Source: DAISIL01 sp036822015
Lineage (GTDB): Bacteria > Bacteroidota > Bacteroidia > Cytophagales > Bernardetiaceae
Reading direction: 5' to 3'
Assembly (NCBI GenBank): GCA_036822015.1
Contig: DAISIL010000035.1
Span: 1 to 33,923 of the forward strand
DNA length: 33,923 bases
The position numbers and the translations under genes were made by a program. Positions 22,875-31,348 of the stretch are shown here, one piece after another. The notes beneath the pieces are model-generated. The model did no database searches. It was not told the origin of the DNA and worked only from the letters and a program-made list of their open reading frames with translations. The number at the start of each line of letters is the position of its first letter. Position 1 is the stretch's first letter.

Positions 22875-24536
22875 CTAACGCGAATCGAGCTTGATAGGTT
22901 CTTCTTGGCTGCGCTCCCGAAACAAAACCGCCTGCCGAATGAAATCAATCATGAGTGGATGCGGCCGCAACACCGTGCTTTGTAGCTCGGGATGAAACTG
23001 TACCCCCACAAAAAACGGGTGCAATTCTTGATCCAATTCGATGATTTCCACCAAATCGCCCTCGGGGTTGATGCCTGTGGCCTGCAGCCCTGCGGCGGCA
23101 AAATCATCGCGGTAGCGGTTGTTGAACTCGTAGCGGTGGCGGTGGCGTTCGGTGATCTGCGCTTGGGCATATATGCGCTCGGCAAGTGATCCGGGCTGGA
23201 TATGACAAGGGTAGGCTCCCAGACGCATTGTCCCGCCCATGAGCGTCAGGTCTTGTTGGTCTTGCATCAGATCAATGACCGGATAAGGCGTTTGGGCATC
23301 CATCTCCGTTGAGTGCGCCTCTGTCCATTGCAAGACGTGGCGTGCAAACTCAATGACGGCGCACTGCATCCCGAGGCAGATACCCACGAAAGGCAGGCGA
23401 TTTTGTCGGGCGTATTGCACGGCAACTAACTTGCCATTGATGCCTCGGTTACCGAAGCCAGGGGCGACAAGTATTGCGTCCGTCTCCCGCAGGTGTGCAT
23501 GTACGTTGTCCTGCTCAATGACATCGGAGGCAATCCACTTGATGTTCACGCGACACTCGCTGTGGGCCCCCGCATGGATGAGGCTCTCGACGATGGACTT
23601 ATAGGCATCCGGCAACTCAACGTACTTGCCCACCAGCCCAACGGTAACTTCGTTGGTGGGGTTTTTGAGCTTGCCCAGGAAGCTCTTCCAGTCCTCTAGT
23701 TTGGGGTCGCTTTCGGCCTGGATACCTAATTTGCTAATCACGATGTCGTCCAGGTGTTCTTTGCGCATCAGGAGCGGCACATCGTAAATTGTATCGGCAT
23801 CTACGGAGGCGATCACGGAGCGCAAATCCACGTTACAGAACTGGGAGATTTTTTTGCGGATGTACGTCGGGACATGCTGCTCGGCTCGACAAACCAAAAT
23901 ATCGGGCTGGATGCCCGCTTCGAGGAGTTTCTTGACCGAGTGCTGGGTGGGCTTGGTTTTGAGTTCACCGGCGGCACTCAAATAGGGGATCAGGGTCAGG
24001 TGAATGACAAGGGCATTTTGGCTACCCAGCTCCCAACGGGCCTGCCGAACAGCTTCGATGAAGGGCAAGGACTCAATATCACCCACACAGCCACCGATTT
24101 CGGTGATAACCAGATCGTACATTCCCGTTTCTCCGAGGCGATAAAATCGGCTTTTGATCTCGTCGGTGATGTGTGGGATGACCTGTACCGTTTTGCCGAG
24201 ATAGTCGCCGCGCCGCTCCTTGTTGATGACATCGTAGTAGATGCGCCCAGTCGTAACGTTGTTGGCTTGCGTGGTTTGGATATCCAAAAAACGCTCGTAA
24301 TGCCCGAGGTCAAGATCCGTCTCGGCCCCATCGTGGGTAACGTAGCACTCGCCGTGTTCGTAGGGGTTGAGCGTCCCTGGATCTACGTTGATGTACGGAT
24401 CAAACTTCTGAATCGTTACTCGGCATCCTCTGGCTTGCAGCAGCTTACCCAAAGAAGCCGAGATGATGCCTTTGCCCAAAGAAGACGTTACGCCTCCGGT
24501 TACAAAGATGTATTTGGCTTGTTTTTTTTCGTCCAT
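22875..24536 (-). CDS. pyrG: CTP synthase
   Basis: 553-residue cytosolic enzyme making CTP from UTP, ATP and glutamine. The synthetase domain has the P-loop FVTGGVTSSLGKGI (11-24), KFDPYINVDPGT (44-55), the Mg-binding HGECYVTHDGAETDLDLG segment and EIGGCVGDIES. The glutamine amidotransferase domain has the nucleophile Cys387 in FVGICLGMQ and the His515/Glu517 pair in QFHPELQS. ATG at 24536 chosen; the upstream extension would run into the terminator. A terminator lies just upstream, so pyrG needs its own promoter, which I could not identify. The SpoIIE-type phosphatase gene follows after ten bases. Confidence 0.97.
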   Translation of the reverse strand: MDEKKQAKYIFVTGGVTSSLGKGIISASLGKLLQARGCRVTIQKFDPYINVDPGTLNPYEHGECYVTHDGAETDLDLGHYERFLDIQTTQANNVTTGRIYYDVINKERRGDYLGKTVQVIPHITDEIKSRFYRLGETGMYDLVITEIGGCVGDIESLPFIEAVRQARWELGSQNALVIHLTLIPYLSAAGELKTKPTQHSVKKLLEAGIQPDILVCRAEQHVPTYIRKKISQFCNVDLRSVIASVDADTIYDVPLLMRKEHLDDIVISKLGIQAESDPKLEDWKSFLGKLKNPTNEVTVGLVGKYVELPDAYKSIVESLIHAGAHSECRVNIKWIASDVIEQDNVHAHLRETDAILVAPGFGNRGINGKLVAVQYARQNRLPFVGICLGMQCAVIEFARHVLQWTEAHSTEMDAQTPYPVIDLMQDQQDLTLMGGTMRLGAYPCHIQPGSLAERIYAQAQITERHRHRYEFNNRYRDDFAAAGLQATGINPEGDLVEIIELDQELHPFFVGVQFHPELQSTVLRPHPLMIDFIRQAVLFRERSQEEPIKLDSR

Positions 24537-24556
24537 ACCCAGAGTACCTTTAATCA

Positions 24557-24593
24557 ATAAAAAAGCACCTTTCGACACGCATCGAAAAGTGCT
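24557..24593 (-). terminator. Rho-independent terminator between the barrel protein gene and pyrG
   Basis: On the minus strand GCACTTTTCGA pairs with TCGAAAGGTGC (one mismatch) around a six-base loop, followed by six T. It lies 29 bases past the stop of the gene at 24622. The plus-strand side lacks a clean T run, so it acts mainly on the minus strand. Confidence 0.85.
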
Positions 24594-24621
24594 TCTTTGA
24601 AAAAGAACAGAAAAAGAGCAA

Positions 24622-25404
24622 TTACTTACCGCCCAAAGGGAAAGCCAAGCCAGCGTTCAAGTAAACACCAGCACTTTCAAGGGAACGCTTGCCACGAAGA
24701 GCAGGAGCAGCATTACCCATAGTAGCATTATTAACGTTGCTGAAACCATGGCGATAACGAGCATCTACCAAAAGTACAGCAAACTTGAGATCAAATTCGA
24801 GTTCGAGGCCTACGATAGCACCAAAATCTACAGGTTCAAAGAAATCTGTGGCATCAGCACTTTGGTCGATCTTGATAACTTCACTTCCGATAGCTCGGAT
24901 GCCCGTGTAACGCTCATTCACGTAGAAGTTGTAGTTCAAGGACGGCCCGATGAAAAACTTGGGTTTATATACCGTAATGATCGGGAGACGAACATTGGCT
25001 AACAAGTTGGCCTGGAACGCATGGGTGTTGTAGGTGTAAGCACCGCTGCCTTGTCCAAAACGACCTGCTTCACCGACAAACTTAGCACTTCCCATCGACC
25101 AGCCGAGTTCGAGATCGCCTGCAATCCAGGGATTGGCTTGATAGCGGAGCAAGCCCAAAAACTGACCGCCGAGCATCTTGGCTGAACCAGCACCACTAGC
25201 AAAATAACCAAAAGGAAGACCTCCACCGATGAACTCGGAGAGGTTTGCCCCACCTTTGAAGCCGACCATCAAGGTTCCAGATTTGCCTTTGTTGCCTTCG
25301 GCATCTTCTTGAGCTTGTGCCGTCATTGCCAAACCACTCATCAGAAGGACGGCAAGTACACGGGCTACCAGGCTAGATAATTTGTTGAAATTCAAATGTT
25401 TCAT
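24622..25404 (-). CDS. Outer-membrane beta-barrel protein
   Basis: 260 residues from the ATG at 25404; an upstream frame start (25515) would run over the promoter. The signal peptide is MKHLNFNKLSSLVARVLAVLL with cleavage after MTAQAQ. A short acidic segment (EDAEGNKGKSG) is followed by barrel strands: TLMVGFKGGANLSEF, QFLGLLRYQANPWIAGDLELGW, FIGPSLNYNFYVNERYTG, LLVDARYRHGFS and finally AGVYLNAGLAFPL. This is the outer-membrane barrel pattern found in PorT/OmpW-like families. Function unknown. It has its own promoter element and terminator and so is monocistronic. Confidence 0.82.
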   Translation of the reverse strand: MKHLNFNKLSSLVARVLAVLLMSGLAMTAQAQEDAEGNKGKSGTLMVGFKGGANLSEFIGGGLPFGYFASGAGSAKMLGGQFLGLLRYQANPWIAGDLELGWSMGSAKFVGEAGRFGQGSGAYTYNTHAFQANLLANVRLPIITVYKPKFFIGPSLNYNFYVNERYTGIRAIGSEVIKIDQSADATDFFEPVDFGAIVGLELEFDLKFAVLLVDARYRHGFSNVNNATMGNAAPALRGKRSLESAGVYLNAGLAFPLGGK

Positions 25405-25450
25405 AATCGTTAGAGTGAAGTTATCTGAAATAAAGTAATGAAGTAGAACC

Positions 25451-25458
25451 CAAAAGTA
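25451..25458 (-). promoter_or_regulatory. -7 promoter element of the barrel protein gene
   Basis: TACTTTTG on the minus strand matches TAnnTTTG and lies about 46 bases upstream of the ATG at 25404. No -33 TTG at standard spacing was found. Confidence 0.45.
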
Positions 25459-25551
25459 CAAATCAATTACAAATAAAATGTTTTTATGGAAAAAAAACTG
25501 CAAATCCATTACCAAGCCGTGTGCTTGAAAAGTATCGGCCTACTTCAAGGC

Positions 25552-25579
25552 GAAGATAGGGACTTGCGCCCTTATCTTC
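25552..25579 (-). terminator. Stem-loop after the T9SS cargo gene
   Basis: GAAGATA and TATCTTC pair, extended by three G-C pairs after a one-base bulge, around a loop of about seven bases, just past the stop of the gene at 25587. There is no T run, so it could be a processing or stability hairpin or a factor-dependent stop. Confidence 0.4.
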
Positions 25580-25586
25580 AAACTTA

Positions 25587-27488
25587 TTAGGGGCAAAGAT
25601 AAAGTTTTTTCGTAAAAAAACCATTTTTTGTTTGAATTTGCAGCAAATAAATTCCTTTGGGCAAGGTATGCACCTGCATCTCTGCCGCGTGATGGAGATC
25701 AGCAACGACATTGCCCCTCATATCAACGAGCGTGAGCCGCTCTGGACGTTGCCCCGAAGGATGCCTGACCCGAAAATATCCTGTGGATGGATTGGGGAAG
25801 AGTAGCCACTCCTCCGTGATTTGTGTCTCCTCCTCCGTGCCACTCACCAGCAGATCCCCAAATACGGGACGCAACAACAAGCTGCCCGCGATGGTTTGGT
25901 TGCGCTCCCAACGGTTGGCGACATTAAAAAATATCTCCTCGCCCGAATCGGTGTTCCGATCCAAGCCCGCCACCAGGAACTCCTCCCCCAGCTGCTGCCA
26001 ACCAATATATATCGTGTCCTCGACTGGAACAGGCTCCCGAAAGTTGTGCCGCGTCAGGGTATTGACCCCGAGGGCAGACTCAAAAGTTACTTCCTCCTCG
26101 TATAGCACCTCGTCCTGGGGATTGACCGTTGCCGAGTCTAGTTTTTTCCAGACGTAGAGCATGAAGGTTTGTCCCTGGAGGTCTTCGCCCACGGAGGGGA
26201 AATAAAAGTCGATGCCGGTCAGTTCGTCGGGTTGTGCGATGGCGTAGCGGTAGGCTAGCTTTCCGAAGCGTTGATTGACCCCTGCCGCAAACTCGGCTGT
26301 ACCGTCGTCGTAGGCGTAATAATCTGAGAGGATGTTGTAAGTCGTGAGCGTATCGTTGGTCGGGATGAGGTCTTTTTCTTCGCCTGTACTGACCCGAAAC
26401 TGTTGGGCGATAATAAAGGTGTTTTGATCGGGGCGGCCAGGACGGATGATGTCTGTTTTGGGCTGGGCGTAGAGGGGGCGGTTGCGCTGATTGCCTTCCA
26501 CAAAACGGGTGTTTCGATCCAGGAGGCTATCCACGCGCAGGAAGCTCAAAAAGCGATCCGTGGACGCATCCAGGATGGCGCACTCGTACTCGATGACGTT
26601 AAATGTTTGGTCGAGGTTGTTGTACAAGGCTTTGAGGCTGTCGGTTTGTGTCCAGCGGACAGGATCGGCAAAGTAATGGTCGAAGGGAACGGCGCGGTAA
26701 GGCCCCTTGAGGTAGTCGTTGGCGGCACGGTTGGCGGCGATGTCCAGGTAAGCCAAAGGCTCGCGGGCCCGCCCTGTATCGAGGTAAATGTAGTCGAGAT
26801 TCCAGACATCAAACGACCCCGAACGCCGGCCCCGCGACTGAAAGCGAAACTGAAAATCCCGATGAAAAAACGCTGGATTCTCTATGTAAACAGCTTCTTG
26901 CACAAACGGCGTAGCGGCCGTATCACCGCCCTGGCGTTGCCATTGCGTGATCCAATTTTGGGTGCTGTCCTTGAATTGCAACTGCAAAAAATCTTCTGCA
27001 TCGGGTCGCTCGCCCAAGCCTTCTAATTGCCAAAAAAAGCTCAACAAGAGGCGATCCGAGACCTGGTAGGGCCGCAAGTCGAAGTAATGCGATACGAGCC
27101 GATCCGTGGTATCTACCTCCGTGGGCATTCGGCTATTGTAGGGATTACCGGCAGCATCGAAGCCATCAAAAGTAGCGAAATTGAAGCTGGGCGGGTTGGT
27201 TCCCATTTCGTTGTTGATGTGCGTACCTCCCCGGGGGAGCCATTTGAGCGTATCGGGTTGGCGGGTGCGCGTCGCCGAAAAATCTTCGATGAAGGGAAGC
27301 ACCAAAAAGACACTATCTACCGTCGCTGAATCGGCGGGGATGCTGTCTTCGGCCATCCGAAATGTAGGCAGACTCCCTGTTGATGAAACCTGATGAAGGG
27401 GTACACGCACAATCTGGGCTTGGGCTGCCCACGAAAAGCCCCCCCCAAACAACAAGCCAACAAGGAGTCTGAAAAAAAAATTCATCAT
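25587..27488 (-). CDS. Secreted protein with T9SS type A sorting domain
   Basis: 633-residue protein exported through Sec and then the type IX secretion system. The signal peptide ends at SWAAQAQ. The middle has jelly-roll-like segments: LPFIEDFSATRTRQPDTLKW (25-95), a beta-rich block with LVSHYFDLRPYQVSDRLLLSFFW and FHRDFQFRFQSRGRRSGSFDVWNLDYIYLD, and YYAYDDGTAEFAAGVN. The C-terminal ~72 residues are the sorting domain: LLFPNPSTGYFRV, LTLVDMRGNVV, LPKGIYLLQI and a KKLYL ending. The middle has no enzyme motif I recognise; adhesion or matrix roles are guesses. It begins 21 bases after rpsT on the same strand, so read-through is possible. Confidence 0.87.
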   Translation of the reverse strand: MMNFFFRLLVGLLFGGGFSWAAQAQIVRVPLHQVSSTGSLPTFRMAEDSIPADSATVDSVFLVLPFIEDFSATRTRQPDTLKWLPRGGTHINNEMGTNPPSFNFATFDGFDAAGNPYNSRMPTEVDTTDRLVSHYFDLRPYQVSDRLLLSFFWQLEGLGERPDAEDFLQLQFKDSTQNWITQWQRQGGDTAATPFVQEAVYIENPAFFHRDFQFRFQSRGRRSGSFDVWNLDYIYLDTGRAREPLAYLDIAANRAANDYLKGPYRAVPFDHYFADPVRWTQTDSLKALYNNLDQTFNVIEYECAILDASTDRFLSFLRVDSLLDRNTRFVEGNQRNRPLYAQPKTDIIRPGRPDQNTFIIAQQFRVSTGEEKDLIPTNDTLTTYNILSDYYAYDDGTAEFAAGVNQRFGKLAYRYAIAQPDELTGIDFYFPSVGEDLQGQTFMLYVWKKLDSATVNPQDEVLYEEEVTFESALGVNTLTRHNFREPVPVEDTIYIGWQQLGEEFLVAGLDRNTDSGEEIFFNVANRWERNQTIAGSLLLRPVFGDLLVSGTEEETQITEEWLLFPNPSTGYFRVRHPSGQRPERLTLVDMRGNVVADLHHAAEMQVHTLPKGIYLLQIQTKNGFFTKKLYLCP

Positions 27489-27509
27489 ATGTTGGGTAGT
27501 CGCCCCAAA

Positions 27510-27785
27510 CTAACCAAGGGTTGCTTGGGCTTGTCCCAAACCATTAACAAACTTACGCAATTTTGATTTTTTGTTGGCCGCATTGTTTTTGTGGATGATG
27601 TTGTTTTTGGCCAACTTGTCGATCATGCCTGCCACTTTGGGGTAGAGGGCATCGGCTTCGGCTTTGTCGGTGGTGTTGCGTAAACGCTTGATGAAGGTAC
27701 GGGTCGTTTTGAGCTGATAGCGGTTGCGCAGGCGGCGTGCTTGGTTGTTACGGACGCGCTTGAGCGCGGAGTTAGAATTTGCCAT
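27510..27785 (-). CDS. rpsT: 30S ribosomal protein S20
   Basis: 91-residue small-subunit protein that binds 16S rRNA. It is very basic and helical: MANSNSALKRVRNNQARRLR at the start, TRTFIKRLRN, AGMIDKLAKNNIIHKNNAAN and KSKLRKFVN. ATG at 27785 gives the classic MANS start; an upstream in-frame start would cover the promoter. Length normal. Confidence 0.96.
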   Translation of the reverse strand: MANSNSALKRVRNNQARRLRNRYQLKTTRTFIKRLRNTTDKAEADALYPKVAGMIDKLAKNNIIHKNNAANKKSKLRKFVNGLGQAQATLG

Positions 27786-27824
27786 TATCTGAAAGAGGTT
27801 AATAATCAGTTTTTTTGAAGAGCG

Positions 27825-27856
27825 CAAAGATAATACGCCCATCAAAGAAAAACAAA
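27825..27856 (-). promoter_or_regulatory. Promoter of rpsT
   Basis: TTTG (27856-27853), 20 bases and TATCTTTG (27832-27825) on the minus strand form a complete -33/-7 Bacteroidota promoter, about 40 bases before the rpsT ATG. The strongest match of its kind in the window. Confidence 0.75.
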
Positions 27857-27874
27857 AAAAGCAGTTTATTTTCG

Positions 27875-27900
27875 ATCCCGCCCCAAAAGCGAAGCGGGAT
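27875..27900 (-). terminator. Stem-loop after hemD
   Basis: ATCCCGC (27875-27881) and GCGGGAT (27894-27900) are a perfect inverted repeat with a 12-base loop, eight bases past the hemD stop. The minus strand has no T run directly after the stem; T-rich sequence appears about 14 bases later. Either a terminator or a dispersed palindrome. Confidence 0.45.
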
Positions 27901-27908
27901 ATGAGAGC

Positions 27909-28703
27909 TTAGGCTTTGTTGGAGGTCTGAACGTAAAGTTCAATGGCACCTGTCATCGAAGGGGCGTTGGGTTGGGGTGCCTCTACGTCCAGGATCAGAT
28001 GGTGATCTCGGACGGCTTTGGCCGTCGTGGGGCCAAAGGCGGCAATGCGGGTTTGGTTTTGTTTGAAGCCAGGAAAGTTATGAAACAGCGAGTGGATGCC
28101 CGAAGGACTAAAAAAAGCGATCATATCATAATTAACGTGTTCGAGGTCTGAAAGATCGCTCGGCACGGTACGATAAATGACGGCTTCGGTGAACTCAATT
28201 TTTTCTTTGGCTAAGAAATCAGGAATATCGTTGCGTCGAATATCCGAACAGGGAAAAAGATATTTGAGTTTTTTCTGTTTGGCAATCACCTTGAGCAAGT
28301 CCTGGGCGGTGCGCTCTCCCGTATAAACTTTTCGCTTACGGACGGTGATGTACTTGTGTAGGTAGTTTGCCGTCTGCTCAGAAATACAAAAGTATTTCAT
28401 CTCCGGGGAAACCTCTACCCGTAAATCTTTGCAAAGTTGGAAGAAATGATCGACGGCATTGCGGCTCGTAAAAATCACGGCTTCGTGGCTAGGGATGTGG
28501 ATGCGTTGCTTTCTAAACTCATAGTGCGGCACGGCTTGAACCTCGATGAAAGGACGAAAGTCGATCTGGAGGTTGTACTTGGCTGCAAGCCGATGATAAG
28601 GAGAGTTGGTGTTTGGGGGTTCGGGTTGAGAGATCAGGATACTTTTTACGGGCAAAAGTTCCCGAGCAGGCAGGTTAGCCTGGTTACTGGTTGCGTTAGC
28701 CAT
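27909..28703 (-). CDS. hemD: Uroporphyrinogen-III synthase
   Basis: 264-residue cytosolic enzyme that closes and rearranges hydroxymethylbilane to uroporphyrinogen III in heme synthesis. The family is poorly conserved; identification rests on the two-domain pattern with ILISQPEP at the start, AVIFTSRNAVDHFF, FCISEQTANYL, YLFPCSDIRRNDIPDFL, FTEAVIYRTVPSDL, MIAFFSPSGIHSLF and IAAFGPTTAKAV, all in the expected order. It follows the DUF4271 gene, a pairing I recall in other Bacteroidota. A -7 element lies in the end of that gene, 77 bases upstream. Confidence 0.88.
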   Translation of the reverse strand: MANATSNQANLPARELLPVKSILISQPEPPNTNSPYHRLAAKYNLQIDFRPFIEVQAVPHYEFRKQRIHIPSHEAVIFTSRNAVDHFFQLCKDLRVEVSPEMKYFCISEQTANYLHKYITVRKRKVYTGERTAQDLLKVIAKQKKLKYLFPCSDIRRNDIPDFLAKEKIEFTEAVIYRTVPSDLSDLEHVNYDMIAFFSPSGIHSLFHNFPGFKQNQTRIAAFGPTTAKAVRDHHLILDVEAPQPNAPSMTGAIELYVQTSNKA

Positions 28704-28724
28704 AAGCGTAAGAACGTTTTTTGC

Positions 28725-29846
28725 TTAAAAACGAAGGAAGAACTGCACCAAAAAAAATGCAGGGATAATTTCAACGCTGCAAAGGTACGAAAATAAATAC
28801 AGATTTAGACCGCGCTGATAGCGAAAGATTTGGTAACAAAGCAAGAGGCTGCGGACGATCACGCCGCCCACCAGGATAAAGGTCAGGGAAGATACATACG
28901 CCTCTACGCCCATGCGCCCCCGCCCCAGGGTCAGCAAAAAAACCACCAACAAAGCCCCCGAAAGCAGCGGCAACGTCAGTTGCATGTACTCCCGAAAATG
29001 CACCCAGCCCAACTGCGTACTCCCCACGTACAACTGCGAGAACAACAACAAACCCAGCAGATGTAAACTACTGATAACGAGACACCACCAAAAGCTATGC
29101 CCGAAAAACCACCACAAGTCCACCGAAGTCTCCCCCGAAAGCAAACTGATGAGATACGAGGCACCAAGGGCATAGTAGAGAAAGAACAACAAACCCGTAA
29201 TCGTCCCCAGCCGCTGCAACTCTGGTATCGGCTTATAGAATGCCTCCAGCAATAGGCGCATACTTTTCCCACTAAAAATCAAAGCATCTGCTTGTTTGAG
29301 CAAGGCAATCATCAAAAACATCGCCCAGGTCAAGGCAATCAAAGGATCGGTGAGCCAGACGGGGCGCAAAGCCAACGCCTCGGGGGGATCAGACAGACCA
29401 TCGGACAGAGCGCGTGGCGGATCCTGAGGCTGCCAGCCCGAGCGCACCTGCCACACAGGCGGCGGGCTAGCCCAGGGTACATCCTGCCGCCAGATACTCA
29501 ACTGACGGGCCGAGAGCGTATCGAGGGCAAGGCGAAGGCAACGCTCCGAACCAATGTGATATTTAAGTCCATTATCTTCAAAGACATACGTCCCCGAGTC
29601 TAACCAGATCAACAATGCTCCGCCCATTTTTTGGGGGGCTTCCAGAGAAAGGTGTAAGGTTTGAGAGGGGCCTTGAAAATCGGGCAAAAAAGGCACATAG
29701 CGTTTGGTGCTGGCATCAAAGATAAGCCACTCTGTGCTGCGATCCATCAGAAATCCCTGTTGCGCCCACACAAGCGAGCTACCCAACGAGAGCCCCCAGG
29801 CGCACAGCAACCCAACGAAAGCCAAAGCCCGACAAGAGATAGGCAT
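28725..29846 (-). CDS. DUF4271 family integral membrane protein
   Basis: 373-residue protein of the DUF4271 family, known to me only from Bacteroidota. A signal-like segment ends near LVWAQQ. A periplasmic portion of about 150 residues follows (STEWLIFDASTKRYVPFLPD, with a proline-rich stretch around 135-155). Six or seven membrane segments fill 165-373, including LLFFLYYALGASYLISLL, LTLPLLSGALLVVFLLTL and the conserved-looking ending LYLFSYLCSVEIIPAFFLVQ. Function unknown. ATG at 29846 is five bases past the M48 protease stop; a TTG at 29855 would overlap that stop. Position between protease and hemD suggests one transcript. Confidence 0.85.
   Translation of the reverse strand: MPISCRALAFVGLLCAWGLSLGSSLVWAQQGFLMDRSTEWLIFDASTKRYVPFLPDFQGPSQTLHLSLEAPQKMGGALLIWLDSGTYVFEDNGLKYHIGSERCLRLALDTLSARQLSIWRQDVPWASPPPVWQVRSGWQPQDPPRALSDGLSDPPEALALRPVWLTDPLIALTWAMFLMIALLKQADALIFSGKSMRLLLEAFYKPIPELQRLGTITGLLFFLYYALGASYLISLLSGETSVDLWWFFGHSFWWCLVISSLHLLGLLLFSQLYVGSTQLGWVHFREYMQLTLPLLSGALLVVFLLTLGRGRMGVEAYVSSLTFILVGGVIVRSLLLCYQIFRYQRGLNLYLFSYLCSVEIIPAFFLVQFFLRF
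28780..28787 (-). promoter_or_regulatory. -7 promoter element for hemD inside the DUF4271 gene
   Basis: TACCTTTG on the minus strand fits TAnnTTTG, within the last codons of the DUF4271 gene and 77 bases upstream of hemD. No -33 TTG at standard spacing. Confidence 0.35.
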
Positions 29847-29851
29847 CACAA

Positions 29852-31090
29852 TCAACGGTACTGCTCCAAAGCCTGTAGGCGTTGCAACAACGGTGGATGA
29901 GAATAATGAAAGAAAACATAGGCCGGATGCGGACGTAGGTTGCTCAAATGATCGACCGACAGCCGCTGAAGAGCCTCCATGAGTGGCTCCGGATGGGTCG
30001 TTTGGGCGGCGTAGCGATCGGCTTCATATTCGTTTTTGCGGGAGAAAATATTCATCAACAGTCCGGTCAAGGTAGAAAGTGGGCTGTACAAGATAAAAAA
30101 AGCCACCATACCCAGGTGCAGCTTCGCCTCACTGGCACCTAGTGCCAACGAAAGCTCGGGACGATTGACGGCCCAGCCCAACAAAAAGAGCGTCAGGAAA
30201 AGCGTCAGCCCCGTCAAGAACAAGGCCTGCAAGGTGTGCTTTTTCTTGTAATGCCCCACCTCATGGGCCAGGATGGCGACGAGTTCTTCGGTGCTGTGTT
30301 TGTCGATGAGCGTATCAAAAAGCACGATGTTTTTGTTGCCGCCCAGCCCACTAAAAAACGCATTGCCCTTGCTGCTTCGCTTGGAGCCATCCATGACCAT
30401 GATCCGCTTCAAGGGGAAGTTTACCTGCCGAGCATAGGCTTCGATGGCCGAGCGCAGCCCCCCCTCCTCCATGGGTTGTATCTTGTTGAAGAGCGGCAAA
30501 ATCAAATTGGCATAAAAAGCCATCATCAATACCGATACCGCCATAAACGCTCCCCAGGCATAGAGCCAAAACCACTGTGGCGCCGCTTGATAAAAAAACA
30601 CAAAAAGTGCCAACAACCCACCGCCCAACACCACACCAAACAACAGCCCCTTGAGTTGATCGCCCCAAAAGGTGCGGGCATCGGTCTTGTTGAATCCAAA
30701 CTGCTCCTCTACCCCGAAGGTCATCCGCCAACCAAAAGGCAAACCAATCAGGGTGCTACCCAAACCAAGCAAACCAAAAAAAGCCAGCGTTTGCCCATAC
30801 GTGTTTTGTGGAAACCAACTACTTACGATGCCATCCAGATACGCAAACCCACCCCAGAGCATCCCTATCGTGAGCGCAAAACTTACCCAACTATTGAGCG
30901 TCTCTAGCTGTCCCTTAGCACGGGCGTAGGCACGCGAGCGGGCGTAGGCATCGGCATCCATGAAGGGACGCAGCACTTCGGGTAAGGTAGGCGACCAATG
31001 TTTGTCGTTTAGGAAATGAAGCAGACGTTCGAGGGCAAAATCCGCAGCAACGATGCCCCAAATGATCCATAATAACGTATCTTCGCTCAT
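29852..31090 (-). CDS. M48 family metalloprotease, Ste24/CAAX protease-like
   Basis: 412-residue zinc protease embedded in the inner membrane. The zinc motif is HEVGH (residues 276-280), with the third ligand Glu354 in SRKNEYEADRYA. Preceding signatures are MVMDGSKRSSKGNAFFSGLG and NIVLFDTLI. The N-terminal half has four hydrophobic spans and FGVEEQFGFNKTDARTFWGD, matching Ste24-type CAAX prenyl protease 1 homologs. Bacteria lack CAAX prenylation, so it is more likely a membrane protein quality-control protease. Ends in HYSHPPLLQRLQAL, as in the family. First gene of a likely protease-DUF4271-hemD unit. Confidence 0.92.
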   Translation of the reverse strand: MSEDTLLWIIWGIVAADFALERLLHFLNDKHWSPTLPEVLRPFMDADAYARSRAYARAKGQLETLNSWVSFALTIGMLWGGFAYLDGIVSSWFPQNTYGQTLAFFGLLGLGSTLIGLPFGWRMTFGVEEQFGFNKTDARTFWGDQLKGLLFGVVLGGGLLALFVFFYQAAPQWFWLYAWGAFMAVSVLMMAFYANLILPLFNKIQPMEEGGLRSAIEAYARQVNFPLKRIMVMDGSKRSSKGNAFFSGLGGNKNIVLFDTLIDKHSTEELVAILAHEVGHYKKKHTLQALFLTGLTLFLTLFLLGWAVNRPELSLALGASEAKLHLGMVAFFILYSPLSTLTGLLMNIFSRKNEYEADRYAAQTTHPEPLMEALQRLSVDHLSNLRPHPAYVFFHYSHPPLLQRLQALEQYR

Positions 31091-31120
31091 CTTTTATTTG
31101 TGCTCATGTTCTGATTTCGA

Positions 31121-31128
31121 CAAAAATA
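31121..31128 (-). promoter_or_regulatory. Possible -7 element of the M48 protease gene
   Basis: TATTTTTG on the minus strand fits TAnnTTTG and lies 30 bases upstream of the ATG in the short divergent spacer. No -33 element seen; the AT-rich context makes chance matches likely. Confidence 0.3.
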
Positions 31129-31143
31129 CACAAAATACAGGCG

Positions 31144-31335
31144 ATGTTTAAAATCCTACTCCTGGTTGGCTTGTTTTTTTATTTGTTTTACAAAGCTACG
31201 GCAGCCGTTATCGGGCTTTTCCGGCGCAAAGAAGCCCGCCGACATATCGTTTATCAAGACCGCGACCTGACGATCAAGCGCAAGCCCCGAGCGCAGTCCG
31301 ATGGCTCTTATACCGATTACGACATCGTCGAATGA
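31144..31335 (+). CDS. DUF4834 family small membrane protein
   Basis: 63-residue protein of the DUF4834 family, found in Bacteroidota. One membrane segment at the start (ILLLVGLFFYLFYKATAAVIGLF) is followed by a basic, flexible tail (RRKEARRHIV, LTIKRKPRAQ) and an acidic ending (YTDYDIVE). Function unknown. It lies between the divergent protease gene and carA, which starts 57 bases downstream. Confidence 0.82.
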   Translation: MFKILLLVGLFFYLFYKATAAVIGLFRRKEARRHIVYQDRDLTIKRKPRAQSDGSYTDYDIVE

Positions 31336-31348
31336 AGATTTTTTTTTC

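Noticed and set aside
25484..25711. 75-codon minus-strand frame between the T9SS cargo and barrel genes
   Set aside because: Overlaps the sorting domain coding end in another frame, has no recognised features and includes the stem-loop.
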